Shown here: piece after piece, positions 18,268 through 27,003 of the stretch
How the letters are laid out: each line of letters begins with the position of its first letter
Numbering within the stretch: position 1 is the stretch's first letter
Assembly (NCBI RefSeq): GCF_030818075.1
Contig: NZ_JAUSZZ010000001.1
Location: 2,728,001-2,792,000, forward strand
Direction of reading: 5' to 3'
Length of the DNA stretch: 64,000 bases
From: Microbacterium proteolyticum
GTDB lineage: Bacteria; Actinomycetota; Actinomycetes; Actinomycetales; Microbacteriaceae
Notes under the pieces: generated by a model
The model's database searches: none
Told to the model about the DNA's origin: nothing
What the model saw: the letters and a program-made list of their open reading frames with translations, nothing else
Translations under genes and position numbers: made by a program

Positions 18268-19637
18268 CCGACGACGTCGAAGTCGGCGTCGAGCGCGGTG
18301 AGCTTCTCGAGGAACTTCTCGTAGCCCCGGCGGATGATCCCGATGTTGCGCACGGTCGACTCGCCCTGGGCGGCGAGGGCCGCGATGACGTAGCTGTACC
18401 CGCCTCGCAGGTCGGGGACCTCGACGTCGGCGGCGTGCAGAGGCGTGGGGCCGTTGATGACAGCGGCCTGTTCGAGGTCTCGGCGCGGGACGCGTCGGTC
18501 GGGGCTGTCGAGACCCTTGGGGTGAACGACGATGTCGGCGCCCATCTTGTTCAGCGCCTCCGTGAACCCGAGGCGGTTCTCGTACACGGTCTCGTGGACC
18601 ACGGACGTGCCCGCCGCCTGGGTGAGGGCGACGATGAGCGGCTGCTGCCAGTCGGTCATGAAGCCGGGGTGCACGTCGGTCTCGACCATGACGGGCTTCA
18701 GTTCGTCGCCCCGACGGAACAGGATGCCGTCCTCCCGGACGTCGAACCAGCCGCCGGCCTTGCGGAACACGTTGAGGAAGGTGAGCATGTCCTGCTGGCG
18801 GGCGCCGCGGGCGAAGATCTCCCCGTCGGTCGCCAGCGCGGCGCACGCCCAGGAGGCGGCTTCGTTGCGGTCGAAGATCGCCCGGTGGTCGTACCCCTCG
18901 AGGCGATCGACGCCCTCGATGAAGATCACGCGGTTCGGCTCGTAGGAGATGATCGCGCCCATCTTCTGCAGGACGGCGATGAGGTCCATGATCTCGGGCT
19001 CGATCGCGGCGTTGCGCAGCTCCGTCACGCCCTTCGCGCGAACCGCGGTGAGCAACACCTGCTCCGTCGCCCCGACGCTCGGGTACGGCAGCGTGATGTT
19101 CGCCCCGTGCAGCCCGTCGGGCGCGGTGATGCGGATGCCCTCGTAGCTCTTGTCGACCACGGCGCCGAAGGCGCGCAGGGCATCCATGTGGAAGTTGATC
19201 GGCCGGTCGCCGATGCGGCATCCGCCGAGGTCGGGGATGAGCGCTTCACCGAGCAGGTGGAGCAGCGGGCCGCAGAAGAGGATCGGGATGCGCGAGGCGC
19301 CCGCGTGGGCGTCGATCTCCTCGAAGTGCGCGGCGACGGCGCCCGAGGGGTCGAGGTGCAGCGTGCCCTCTTCGTCCCCCTCGGTCACCGTCACACCGTG
19401 CACTTCGAGGAGCGATCGCACGACCTTCACGTCGCTGATCATCGGCACGTCGCGCAGCGTGCTCGTCGAGTCTCCGAGCAGCGCCGCCACCATCGCCTTG
19501 GTGACGAGGTTCTTCGCCCCCTTGACCTCGACCGTGCCCCGCAGCGGACGACCGCCGCGGATGGTGAGGGTCTCCGCCGCCTCCCAGTCCGGCTGACCGA
19601 TGCTGTGCTCTCCGGTATCGCTGACGAGTGTGCTCAT
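18264..19637 (-). CDS. murA: UDP-N-acetylglucosamine 1-carboxyvinyltransferase
   Basis: MurA adds enolpyruvate to UDP-GlcNAc, the first committed step of peptidoglycan synthesis. The 457-residue product has a 25-residue N-terminal extension before the conserved GGRPLRGTVEVKGAKN. The active-site loop reads PDLGGCRIGDRP with a cysteine at about residue 140, the fosfomycin-target residue that mycobacteria replace with Asp. Sensitivity to fosfomycin at the target level is therefore an inference. The gene begins the murA-plsC-gpsA-ddl run and lies 64 bases downstream of leuD. Confidence 0.96.
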   Translation of the reverse strand: MSTLVSDTGEHSIGQPDWEAAETLTIRGGRPLRGTVEVKGAKNLVTKAMVAALLGDSTSTLRDVPMISDVKVVRSLLEVHGVTVTEGDEEGTLHLDPSGAVAAHFEEIDAHAGASRIPILFCGPLLHLLGEALIPDLGGCRIGDRPINFHMDALRAFGAVVDKSYEGIRITAPDGLHGANITLPYPSVGATEQVLLTAVRAKGVTELRNAAIEPEIMDLIAVLQKMGAIISYEPNRVIFIEGVDRLEGYDHRAIFDRNEAASWACAALATDGEIFARGARQQDMLTFLNVFRKAGGWFDVREDGILFRRGDELKPVMVETDVHPGFMTDWQQPLIVALTQAAGTSVVHETVYENRLGFTEALNKMGADIVVHPKGLDSPDRRVPRRDLEQAAVINGPTPLHAADVEVPDLRGGYSYVIAALAAQGESTVRNIGIIRRGYEKFLEKLTALDADFDVVG

Positions 19638-19701
19638 AGGGGGGTGGACCTCACTTCGTGGACGAGGGGCGGCGAATCGACCCCGATCGGGTCGATCGGA
19701 C

Positions 19702-20298
19702 TCAGCGGACCGGAAGGGTCCGCGGCCGCCATGCCTCGCGGCGCGCCTCGAACTGCGTGATCTTGTCTTCGTCGCGCAGCGTGAGCCCGATGTCGTCGAG
19801 CCCTTCGAGAAGCCGCCACCTAGTGTAATCGTCGATGTCGAACGACACCTGGAGGTCGCCCACCGTCGCGGTCTTCGCCTGCAGGTCGACGGTCATCTCG
19901 ATGCCCGGCTGCGCCTCGATCGCGGACCAGACGCGCTCCAGATCGTCTTCGCTGATCACGCCGGTGACAAGGCCCTGCTTGCCTGAGTTGCCGCGGAAGA
20001 TGTCGGCGAACTTGGGGCTCAGCACCACCTTGAAGCCGTAATCGCGCAGCGCCCAGACCGCATGCTCGCGGCTCGAGCCGGTGCCGAAGTCCGGGCCCGC
20101 GACGAGGACGGATGCCGAGCGGTACGCGTCCTGGTTCAAGACGAATTCCGCATCCTGACGCCAGTTGGCGAAAAGCGCGTCGTCGAAGCCGGTCTTGGTC
20201 ACGCGCTTCAGGAAGACCGCGGGAATGATCTGGTCGGTGTCGACGGCCGAACGCTTCAGCGGGGCGGCGACGCCGGTGTGCGTGGTGAACTTCTCCAT
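19702..20298 (-). CDS. leuD: 3-isopropylmalate dehydratase small subunit
   Basis: LeuD is the swivel-domain subunit of isopropylmalate isomerase in leucine synthesis. The 198-residue product begins [27 protein letters not shown], the family N-terminus, and has [17 protein letters not shown], which binds substrate, and [12 protein letters not shown]. The length is normal. It follows leuC by one base, so translation is coupled and the subunits should be made in equal amounts. Confidence 0.97.
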   Translation of the reverse strand: MEKFTTHTGVAAPLKRSAVDTDQIIPAVFLKRVTKTGFDDALFANWRQDAEFVLNQDAYRSASVLVAGPDFGTGSSREHAVWALRDYGFKVVLSPKFADIFRGNSGKQGLVTGVISEDDLERVWSAIEAQPGIEMTVDLQAKTATVGDLQVSFDIDDYTRWRLLEGLDDIGLTLRDEDKITQFEARREAWRPRTLPVR

Positions 20299-20299
20299 G

Positions 20300-21847
20300 T
20301 CAGGCCTCCGCCCCGGTCGAAACGGATGCGTCGGTGCGGATCAGCGTGCCCTCCGTTGTTTCGGTCCCTGAGCCTGTCGAAGGGCGGTGCCCTGAGCCTG
20401 TCGAAGGGTCGAGGTCCGCCGGGCTCGACAGCGTGCCGCGCACGGCCGTGGCCGCCGCGACGAGCGGCGAGACGAGGTGCGTGCGCCCGCCCTTGCCCTG
20501 ACGGCCCTCGAAGTTGCGGTTCGAGGTCGAGGCGCACCGCTCCCCCGGCGCCAGCTGATCGGGGTTCATGCCCAGGCACATCGAGCATCCGGCGAAGCGC
20601 CATTCGGCCCCGAAGTCGGTGAACACCTTGTCGAGGCCCTCGGCCTCGGCCTCGAGGCGCACGCGCGCCGAGCCCGGCACCACCATCACGCGCACGTTCT
20701 CGGCCTTGGTGCGGCCCTGGATGACGGAGGCGAACGCGCGGAGGTCTTCGATACGACTGTTGGTGCACGAGCCCATGAACACGGCATCCACGGGGATGTC
20801 CTTCATCGGGGTGCCGGCCTGAAGGTCCATGTACTCGAGAGCCCGCTCGGCGGCGGCGCGCTCGTTGGGGTCGGTGATGTCGGCCGGGGTGGGCACGACA
20901 TCCGACAGCGAGACACCCTGACCGGGGTTCGTCCCCCAGGTCACGAACGGCTCGAGCTCGTTCGCGTCGAGGAACACCTCGGCGTCGTAGACGGCGCCCT
21001 CGTCGCTCGGGAGCGTACGCCAGTAGGCGACCGCGTCGTCCCAGTCCTGACCCTGCGGGGCGTGCGGCTTGTCCTTGACGTAGGCGAAGGTCGTCTCGTC
21101 GGGCGCGATCATGCCGGCGCGCGCACCGGCCTCGATCGACATGTTGCACATGGTCATGCGCCCCTCCATCGAGAGGGAGCGGATGGCGCTGCCGCGGAAC
21201 TCCAGCACGTAGCCCTGGCCGCCGTTGGCGCCGATCTTGGCGATGATCGCGAGGATGATGTCCTTCGCCGTCACGCCGGGCTTCAGCTCGCCCTCGACCG
21301 TGATGGCCATCGTCTTGAAAGGCTTGAGCGGCAGCGTCTGCGTCGCGAGCACGTGCTCGACCTCGCTCGTGCCGATGCCGAAGGCCATAGCTCCGAACGC
21401 ACCGTGCGTCGAGGTGTGCGAGTCACCGCACACGACGGTGATGCCGGGCATGGTGAGCCCCAGCTGCGGACCCACGACGTGGACGATGCCCTGTTCCTTG
21501 TCGCCGAGCGAGTGAATGCGCACGTCGAACTCGGCGGCGTTGCGACGCAGCGTCTCGATCTGCGTCCGGCTGGTGAGATCGGCGATCGGCTTGTCGATGT
21601 CGAGCGTCGGGGTGTTGTGGTCTTCGGTGGCGATGGTCAGGTCGAGACGACGCACAGGGCGCCCCTCGGCCCGGAGCCCGTCGAACGCCTGCGGGCTCGT
21701 CACTTCGTGGACGAGGTGCAAGTCGATGTAGATCAGATCGGGCTGACCGTCCTCGCCCTTGACCACGAGATGGTCGTCCCAGACCTTCTCGGCCAGGGTG
21801 CGGGGGCGGTCCGGAATCCGGATGCCATCGATCGGGGTGCTGCTCAT
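20300..21847 (-). CDS. leuC: 3-isopropylmalate dehydratase large subunit, with repeat-derived C-terminal tail
   Basis: LeuC is the [4Fe-4S] subunit that isomerises 2- to 3-isopropylmalate. The 515-residue product has the cluster ligands in GSCTNSR and [11 protein letters not shown], and the family N-terminus [14 protein letters not shown]. The family body ends near [17 protein letters not shown]. About 35 extra residues follow, containing the repeated peptide PSTGSG encoded by two copies of CCCTTCGACAGGCTCAGGG, a repeat also found intergenically near 63 kb. The repeat seems to have inserted in frame without breaking the gene. Upstream lies a probable leucine leader. Confidence 0.97.
   Translation of the reverse strand: MSSTPIDGIRIPDRPRTLAEKVWDDHLVVKGEDGQPDLIYIDLHLVHEVTSPQAFDGLRAEGRPVRRLDLTIATEDHNTPTLDIDKPIADLTSRTQIETLRRNAAEFDVRIHSLGDKEQGIVHVVGPQLGLTMPGITVVCGDSHTSTHGAFGAMAFGIGTSEVEHVLATQTLPLKPFKTMAITVEGELKPGVTAKDIILAIIAKIGANGGQGYVLEFRGSAIRSLSMEGRMTMCNMSIEAGARAGMIAPDETTFAYVKDKPHAPQGQDWDDAVAYWRTLPSDEGAVYDAEVFLDANELEPFVTWGTNPGQGVSLSDVVPTPADITDPNERAAAERALEYMDLQAGTPMKDIPVDAVFMGSCTNSRIEDLRAFASVIQGRTKAENVRVMVVPGSARVRLEAEAEGLDKVFTDFGAEWRFAGCSMCLGMNPDQLAPGERCASTSNRNFEGRQGKGGRTHLVSPLVAAATAVRGTLSSPADLDPSTGSGHRPSTGSGTETTEGTLIRTDASVSTGAEA
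20366..20408 (-). repeat. Two CCCTTCGACAGGCTCAGGG elements inside leuC
   Basis: The two 19-bp copies (20366-20384 and 20390-20408, minus-strand sense) are separated by five bases. Each is translated as part of a PSTGSG peptide. The same core occurs four times near 62953-63111. The core is an interrupted palindrome: CCCT...AGGG at the ends, with a TCGACAGGCTC centre. Confidence 0.85.
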
Positions 21848-21889
21848 GGTTGCGTTTCTCCTCGGAAGGGGTGTGAGGCCCGCGACGAA

Positions 21890-21958
21890 CTCCGCGACGA
21901 GAAAGGCCTAGAACAAGGTCTCGTCGCGGCCGCTAAGGAGGAGGCCGGCGATCCGCAC
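21890..21958 (-). promoter_or_regulatory. Candidate leucine attenuator: leader peptide plus hairpin
   Basis: On the minus strand a 16-codon ORF, 21958 to 21908, starts with GTG and encodes a peptide with three consecutive leucines (CTC CTC CTT) and another near its end, LLLSGRDETLF. Its last third contains CCGCGACGAGA (21929-21919), which pairs perfectly with TCTCGTCGCGG (21902-21892) just after the stop. A second GTTCGTCGCGGG-like copy downstream offers an alternative partner. The leuC ATG is 60 bases further on. The leucine codons beside competing RNA arms suggest ribosome-mediated attenuation by leucine. The weak point is the poor ribosome binding site. Confidence 0.5.
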
Positions 21959-22075
21959 CTGGTCACGATACCACCGGGCCGGTCGAGGGCTCCTCGTAAC
22001 ACGACGCCGCACGTTTCGGTCGGGTGCCGGGAGACGTGCGAGCCTGGGCCGACCCGAAGGAAGGAGCGTGCCCCG

Positions 22076-23398
22076 ATGGCCGCAGACGCCGCGAACGGAT
22101 TCTCGACGCGACAGGTGCACGCCGGTTCCGCGACCGCCCCCGCCACCCCGCGCGCGACGCCGATCTACCTGACCGCCGGCTTCACCTTCAGCGACCTGGA
22201 GGAATCCGCCGCGCACTTCGGCACCGGCGCCGGCTTCGGCTACACCCGCACCGGCAACCCCACCGTGCAGGCCGTCGAGGAGCGCCTGGCCTCGCTCGAG
22301 GGCGGAGATCAGGCCGTCCTCGTCTCCAGCGGACAGGCCGCGGTGACCGTGGCTCTGCTCGCCCTGGCAGGCGCCGGCGACCATGTCGTGGTCTCGGAGC
22401 ACATCTACGAGGGAACGCGCGGTCTGTTGCTCGACAACCTGTCGCGCCTGGGCATCGAGACGACGTTCGTCGACACGGACGATCTCGCCGCATGGCGGGA
22501 TGCCATCACGCCGCGCACCAGGGCCCTCTTCGCGGAGACATTGTCGAACGCGCGCAACGACGTGCTCGACATCGCCGCGGTCTCGGCGGTCGGCCGGGAG
22601 TTCGGCATCCCGCTCGTGGTCGACAGCACCTTCACGACGCCGTACCTGCTGCGCCCGATCGAACACGGTGCGGCCGTCGTCGTCCACTCCGCGAGCAAGT
22701 TCCTCGCGGGGCAGGGCGCGGTGCTCGGCGGCGTGATCGTGGACGACGGACGCTTCGACGCCGTGGCGTCCGGTGCGCGCTTCCCCCACCTCGTGCAGGC
22801 TGATCGGCTGGGTGGCGCGAGCTACGCCGAGAAGCACGGCGCCCGAGCCCGGGGCGCCTACATCCGCGAGAGCGTCGCCCCCCGGTTCGGGCCGGCGCCG
22901 TCGCCGTTGAACGCCTTCCTCATCGGACAGGGCATCGAGACGCTGAGCCTGCGGGTGGAGCGGCAATCGCAGAACGCCCTGGCCGTCGCGCGGTGGCTGA
23001 CGCAGCATCCCGAGGTGGAGCGCGTCGACTACGTCGGCCTCGAGTCGCACCCCGACTTCGAGCGCGGACGCCAGTACCTCACCCGCGGCAGCGGCTCGGT
23101 GTTCACCGTGACGCTCCGCGGCGGTCTCGAAGCGGCGCGCCACGTCGTGCAGTCGGTGAAGCTCATCACGCACATGACCCACTTGGGCGACGTGCGCTCG
23201 CTGGTGCTGCACCCGCAGAGCACCTCGCACGCCGCGCGGACCATCGAGGAGCGCGAACGCGCGGGAGTGTTCCCCGGCACGATCCGCTTGTCCATCGGCA
23301 TCGAGGACATCGACGACATCATCGCCGACCTCGCCCAGGCACTCGGCTCCCTGGCATCCGTGCCCACCGCCCCGGTCCGCGAGGTGGTCGTGCTGTGA
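22076..23398 (+). CDS. O-acetylhomoserine / O-acetylserine sulfhydrylase family, PLP enzyme
   Basis: This 440-residue Cys/Met-metabolism PLP enzyme has the pattern PIYLTAGFTFSDLEESAAHF, the YTRTGNPT motif, and Schiff-base Lys at about residue 208 in HSASKFLAGQG. The family includes MetY/MetZ, which make homocysteine from an acetylated homoserine and sulfide, and cystathionine synthases; the overall look is closest to MetY. The ATG at 22076 follows AAGGAAGGAG by nine bases. The stop overlaps the next gene's start (GTGA), so it is coupled to a flavin monooxygenase, which suggests use of sulfur released from an organic compound. Confidence 0.9.
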   Translation: MAADAANGFSTRQVHAGSATAPATPRATPIYLTAGFTFSDLEESAAHFGTGAGFGYTRTGNPTVQAVEERLASLEGGDQAVLVSSGQAAVTVALLALAGAGDHVVVSEHIYEGTRGLLLDNLSRLGIETTFVDTDDLAAWRDAITPRTRALFAETLSNARNDVLDIAAVSAVGREFGIPLVVDSTFTTPYLLRPIEHGAAVVVHSASKFLAGQGAVLGGVIVDDGRFDAVASGARFPHLVQADRLGGASYAEKHGARARGAYIRESVAPRFGPAPSPLNAFLIGQGIETLSLRVERQSQNALAVARWLTQHPEVERVDYVGLESHPDFERGRQYLTRGSGSVFTVTLRGGLEAARHVVQSVKLITHMTHLGDVRSLVLHPQSTSHAARTIEERERAGVFPGTIRLSIGIEDIDDIIADLAQALGSLASVPTAPVREVVVL

Positions 23399-24708
23399 CC
23401 CGGTTGCAGCACTTCGGATGGTTCCTCGCGCGCGGGTTCGGCCCACACGGCTGGGGGCACCCGTACCTGCGCTGGAACCACCGGTGGACCGAGCCCGGTC
23501 TCTACCAGGACTCGGCGCGCACGCTCGAGCAGGCCGGCTTCGACCTGGTGATCATCGAGGACGCGCCCTCGCTCGGGAGCGCCGAGACCATCGACCTGCG
23601 CGTGCGTCACGCCTTCGGTGGGCCGAAGCACGACCCCCTGCTGCTCGCGCCCTACCTGTTCGCGGCGACGCAGCACCTGGGCGTCGTGCCGACGGTGAAC
23701 CCTGCCGCCTCCCTGCCGTACACGGCGGCCCGGCAGTTCGCCACGCTTCAGCACCTCAGCGGCCATCGCCTCGGGCTCAACGTCGTCACCGACACCGGTA
23801 GCGCCCGCCACTTCTCCACGGCGCCGCAGCTCGGGCACGACGCGGCGTACGACCGCGCCGAGGAGTGGCTCGACGGCATCCGGCAGCTGTGGCGCAGCTG
23901 GGGCGACGGCGCCCTGGTCGTCGACGAGGAGTCCGGCGTCTACGCCGACGGGACGAAGCTGGATGCCACGCCCCACCGCGGCGAGTACTTCGGGTTCGAC
24001 GGGCCGCTGAACGCCGTCCCCTTCACCGACGGCGAGCCGGCGATCGTGTCCCCCGGCGGCTCCGGCCGCGGGCTGTCGTTCGCCGGGCGAAACTCCGACG
24101 TGCAGCTCGCCCTTGCACCCCTCGACGAAGCCAGCATCCGCGCCTACCGCGGGAAGATCCATGCCGCGGCCGAGGCCGCGGGGCGCGCAGCCGACGACAT
24201 CAAGATCCTGTTCGCCATCCAGCCCGTCCTCGTCTCGTCGCCGGAGGAGGCCGATCGCCTGGTCGCGGCATCCGCGGATCCGTCCGACGAGGCGCTCGTC
24301 GCCGTCGCCCGCAAGCAGTCGAGCGACCTCGAGACCGACCTCACCGGCCTCGACCTCGATCGGCCGCTCGACCGCTCGATCTTCGGCGAGCACGTGTCGG
24401 AGGGCAGCATCAAGCGGTTGGTCGGTGCGCATGACGCGGACGCGCCCCTGCGGACGCTGCTCGCCGCGCACGCGCGTCTGGGCCGGTTGCGCGACGGATC
24501 GGGCTTCGTGGGCACGGCCGACGAGTTCGCCGACCGCATCGAGGAACTCGGAACGTGGGGCAACGACGGCGTGCTGCTGTGGGGCGATCTGCACCCGGTC
24601 ACCGTGCACCGCGCCCTCGACGATCTCGTGCCGATCCTGCGCCGGCGCGGCATCCTGCGCGAGGAGTACGTCGACGGCGGTCTGCAGGCGAACCTGCGCG
24701 CGTTCTGA
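23395..24708 (+). CDS. LLM-class flavin-dependent monooxygenase (NtaA/SnaA/DszA type)
   Basis: This 437-residue bacterial luciferase-like protein is of the NtaA/SnaA/DszA group: QDSARTLEQAGFDLVIIEDA, TVNPAASLPYTAARQFATLQHLS, and GLNVVTDTGSARHF mark the (beta/alpha)8 FMN-binding core. Such enzymes use FMNH2 and oxygen to cleave C-N or C-S bonds in chelators, thioethers or sulfur heterocycles. The reductase partner is not in the window. The GTG start overlaps the sulfhydrylase stop. The substrate cannot be deduced. The gene pair points to sulfur salvage. Confidence 0.88.
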   Translation: MTRLQHFGWFLARGFGPHGWGHPYLRWNHRWTEPGLYQDSARTLEQAGFDLVIIEDAPSLGSAETIDLRVRHAFGGPKHDPLLLAPYLFAATQHLGVVPTVNPAASLPYTAARQFATLQHLSGHRLGLNVVTDTGSARHFSTAPQLGHDAAYDRAEEWLDGIRQLWRSWGDGALVVDEESGVYADGTKLDATPHRGEYFGFDGPLNAVPFTDGEPAIVSPGGSGRGLSFAGRNSDVQLALAPLDEASIRAYRGKIHAAAEAAGRAADDIKILFAIQPVLVSSPEEADRLVAASADPSDEALVAVARKQSSDLETDLTGLDLDRPLDRSIFGEHVSEGSIKRLVGAHDADAPLRTLLAAHARLGRLRDGSGFVGTADEFADRIEELGTWGNDGVLLWGDLHPVTVHRALDDLVPILRRRGILREEYVDGGLQANLRAF

Positions 24709-24760
24709 GCCGCCCTCGCGGTGGTGGGTCCCGGGTAGCCGGGCCTGGTCAGCACGGACA

Positions 24761-24956
24761 TGTCCCACTCTGTGCAGGGAAAGTCCGCCGATCCTGCACG
24801 AAGTGGGACAAGCCTTCGACAGTCAGAGGAGCGTGTCCCACTCCGTGCAGATTCAGCCTGTCGATCCTGCACGAAGCGGGACAAGCCTCCGACAGCCAGA
24901 GGAGCGTGTCCCACTCTGTGCAGGGAAAGTCCGCCGATCCTGCACGAAGTGGGACA
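24761..24956. repeat. Three 73-bp tandem repeats, each a strong hairpin
   Basis: Copies of a 50-base palindrome lie at 24761-24810, 24834-24883 and 24907-24956, with an exact 73-base period. In each, TGTCCCACT-2nt-GTGCAGG pairs with CCTGCAC-2nt-AGTGGGACA over 16 bp around a loop of about 15 bases. Copies one and three are almost identical. Copy two differs in the loop and in one stem pair. The linkers carry CTTCGACAGTCAGAGGAG-like sequence, which resembles the CTTCGACAGGCTCAGG element found elsewhere. The array fills the gap between the convergent monooxygenase and terC genes. There is no ORF. Confidence 0.9.
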
Positions 24957-24985
24957 CGGACGGACCTGGAGGCGAGGATGCCGGG

Positions 24986-26050
24986 TCAGTCGCGGTGCGG
25001 CTGCTCCACCGTCGAGGGCGTGCCCTTCTCGTCGGCGACCTCGGCAGCGGCATCCTGAGCTCCGACGGCGGAGGGCTCGCGGCGCGCGGCGATGAGGCTG
25101 GCGACCGTCGCCACCGCCATCGACAGGATGATCACGGCCAGCGACACCCACGTCGAGATCTCGGGGGCCCACTCGATGTGCTCGCCGCCGTTGAGGAACG
25201 GCAGCTCGTTGACGTGCATCGCGTGGAGGATGAGCTTCACGCCGATGAAGGCGAGGATGAACGCGATGCCGTAGTGCAGATACTTGAGACGATCCAGCAG
25301 GTCGCCGAGCAGGAAGTACAGCTGGCGAAGGCCCATCAGCGCGAAGAGGTTCGCGGTGAACACGATGAACGGGCTCTGCGTGATGCCGAAGATCGCGGGG
25401 ATCGAGTCGATCGCGAAGAGCAGGTCGGTGACGCCGATCGCGACGAAGACGATGATCATCGGGGTGAAGAGCTTCTTGCCGTCGACGCGGGTGATGATCT
25501 TCTTGCCGTCGTACGCGTCGCTCATGGGCAGCACGCGGCGAAGCGTGCGCACGATGAGGTTCTCCTTCTTGGTGTCGTCGTCGTGGTCGTCACCGGGGAA
25601 CGCCTGGCGGATCGCGGTGTAGATGAGGAACAGGCCGAACAGGTAGAACACCGGGCTGAAGTTCTCGATGATCGTCGCGCCGACGAGGATGAACGCCCCG
25701 CGCAGCACGAGCGCGACGATGATGCCCACCATCAGCACCTCCTGCTGATACCGGCGCGGCACGGCGAACTGCCCCATGATCAGCACGAAGACGAAGAGGT
25801 TGTCGATCGACAGGCTGTACTCGGTGAGCCACCCCGCCACGAATTGCCCCGCGACCTCTCCCCCGGCGACGATCCACAGGATGCCGGCGAAGATCAGCGC
25901 GAGGGTGACGTAGAACACGACCCACAGGGTCGATTCCTTCGGCGAGGGGATGTGCGGCCGTTTCAGGATGATCAGCAGATCGGCGACCAGGATCACCACC
26001 AGCACCACGAGGGTGATCGTCTGGAAGAGCGGGTCCAGCTGCAGCTCCAT
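24986..26050 (-). CDS. TerC family integral membrane protein
   Basis: The 354-residue polytopic protein has about nine membrane segments. It carries the TerC hallmarks: SLSIDNLFVFVLI with its intramembrane Asp-Asn, a second ATDLLFAIDSIPAIFGIT-like segment (here GVTDLLFAIDSIPAIFG), and ALMGLRQLYFLLGDLLDRL. TerC proteins are linked to tellurite resistance and, more generally, to manganese/metal handling at secreted-protein assembly. The C-terminal 40 residues are charged, cytoplasmic and low complexity. The ATG at 26050 follows an AAAGGCCC-type site. I saw no yybP-ykoY-like riboswitch in the 141 bases upstream. Confidence 0.93.
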   Translation of the reverse strand: MELQLDPLFQTITLVVLVVILVADLLIILKRPHIPSPKESTLWVVFYVTLALIFAGILWIVAGGEVAGQFVAGWLTEYSLSIDNLFVFVLIMGQFAVPRRYQQEVLMVGIIVALVLRGAFILVGATIIENFSPVFYLFGLFLIYTAIRQAFPGDDHDDDTKKENLIVRTLRRVLPMSDAYDGKKIITRVDGKKLFTPMIIVFVAIGVTDLLFAIDSIPAIFGITQSPFIVFTANLFALMGLRQLYFLLGDLLDRLKYLHYGIAFILAFIGVKLILHAMHVNELPFLNGGEHIEWAPEISTWVSLAVIILSMAVATVASLIAARREPSAVGAQDAAAEVADEKGTPSTVEQPHRD

Positions 26051-26191
26051 CGCGGGCCTTTCGTCGGGGAAACGCTCGAGTTTATCCGCCCGAGGACACG
26101 GCCCGCGGGCTTATGAAAGTAGTTCGCGTGTTTCGGGGGCTGGGCGTCGCCTGATGCTCCGACGAATGACCGGCAGACGGCCCGAGCGCCG

Positions 26192-26710
26192 TCAGATCTC
26201 GGCGGTGCTCGACACCACCCGCTGCAGCACGGCGTGGCGGTCGGTGCGCCAGCGCTGCGAGAAGGAGTCGGTGAACTCCATGCTCTCCACTACGTAGCCA
26301 CCGGTGACCGTGTACGGGCGAAGCGTTCCCTCGTACTCGCTCGGCGGCATTCCGAAGCCCCATGGGGCCTTTCCCTTGCCGCGGTCGGACTCCAACGGCA
26401 CGAAAAGGCGACCCGGAGGCAGTGTCACCAACTTGAGCGTCGGCTGGACCTCCTTGTGAACGGTCGCGACGACGTCGACGGAGTAGAAGGTCGCTCCGCT
26501 GTCGTTCGCGATCAGCACCCCGTAAGCCCGGTGCTCGGGGTCGGCGTCGGTGACGGCCCACGCCGACAGTCGGGTGGCCTGACTCTTCTCCTCGCGGTCA
26601 CGCTCCTGCGCGCGACTCTTCCTGTCACCGAGATAGCTGAGCGCCGCGAAGCCGATCGCCAACGTCGAGATCCATGTGGGAAGGTCGCCCATCCACTGCA
26701 GTCCGTCCAT
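26192..26710 (-). CDS. Hypothetical membrane-anchored protein
   Basis: The 172-residue product has one N-terminal membrane segment, LPTWISTLAIGFAALSYLG, then a charged linker (RKSRAQERDREEKSQ) and a soluble domain rich in beta strands with no motif I recognise. I chose ATG 26710, preceded by CAGGGAG seven bases upstream, over an in-frame ATG at 26734. The layout resembles many small membrane proteins near transport or stress genes. It stands alone between terC (same strand, 141 bases away) and a divergent sigma-factor gene. Confidence 0.65.
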   Translation of the reverse strand: MDGLQWMGDLPTWISTLAIGFAALSYLGDRKSRAQERDREEKSQATRLSAWAVTDADPEHRAYGVLIANDSGATFYSVDVVATVHKEVQPTLKLVTLPPGRLFVPLESDRGKGKAPWGFGMPPSEYEGTLRPYTVTGGYVVESMEFTDSFSQRWRTDRHAVLQRVVSSTAEI

Positions 26711-26908
26711 GTTCCACTCCCTGCTCTGGCGCACATCGCACCCGGCCAGAGCCTCTCAGGCGGATGCCGCCCTCCGCAGATGCCCTCACGCCAGACTCAC
26801 CGGCCCACCGCGTGACGACGCCGTCTCCGTTGCTTGTGGGCGGCGCAGCGGCTCCGTGCATTCACCCCGCTCCTCAGCCGAGACGATGCTCTCCTTCGCC
26901 CGCGCGCC

Positions 26909-26934
26909 GGAACGTGCTGCGGGTGTGAGACGTT
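26909..26934 (+). promoter_or_regulatory. ECF-type promoter ahead of the sigma-factor gene
   Basis: GGAAC (26909-26913) and CGTT (26931-26934) are separated by exactly 17 bases. This matches the general ECF-sigma consensus of GGAAC and CGTC/CGTT. It lies about 70 bases before the ECF sigma ATG at 27004, which suggests that the sigma factor transcribes its own operon. It is inferred from sequence alone, and chance matches are possible in GC-rich DNA. Confidence 0.45.
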
Positions 26935-27003
26935 CTCGCGCGCGGAGACACCTCTCAGTGAGAGAGTGCTCATGACGGCCCCGCGAGGGGCGGAACGGAT
27001 GCC

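Noticed and set aside
17518..19221. A single 567-codon fused protein ending in PlsC
   Set aside because: The upstream two thirds is murA read in another frame. PlsC is complete from GTG 18267, which overlaps the murA stop.
26051..26191. Manganese (yybP-ykoY) riboswitch ahead of terC
   Set aside because: The region is short, and I could not find the paired loops or conserved sequence of that riboswitch.
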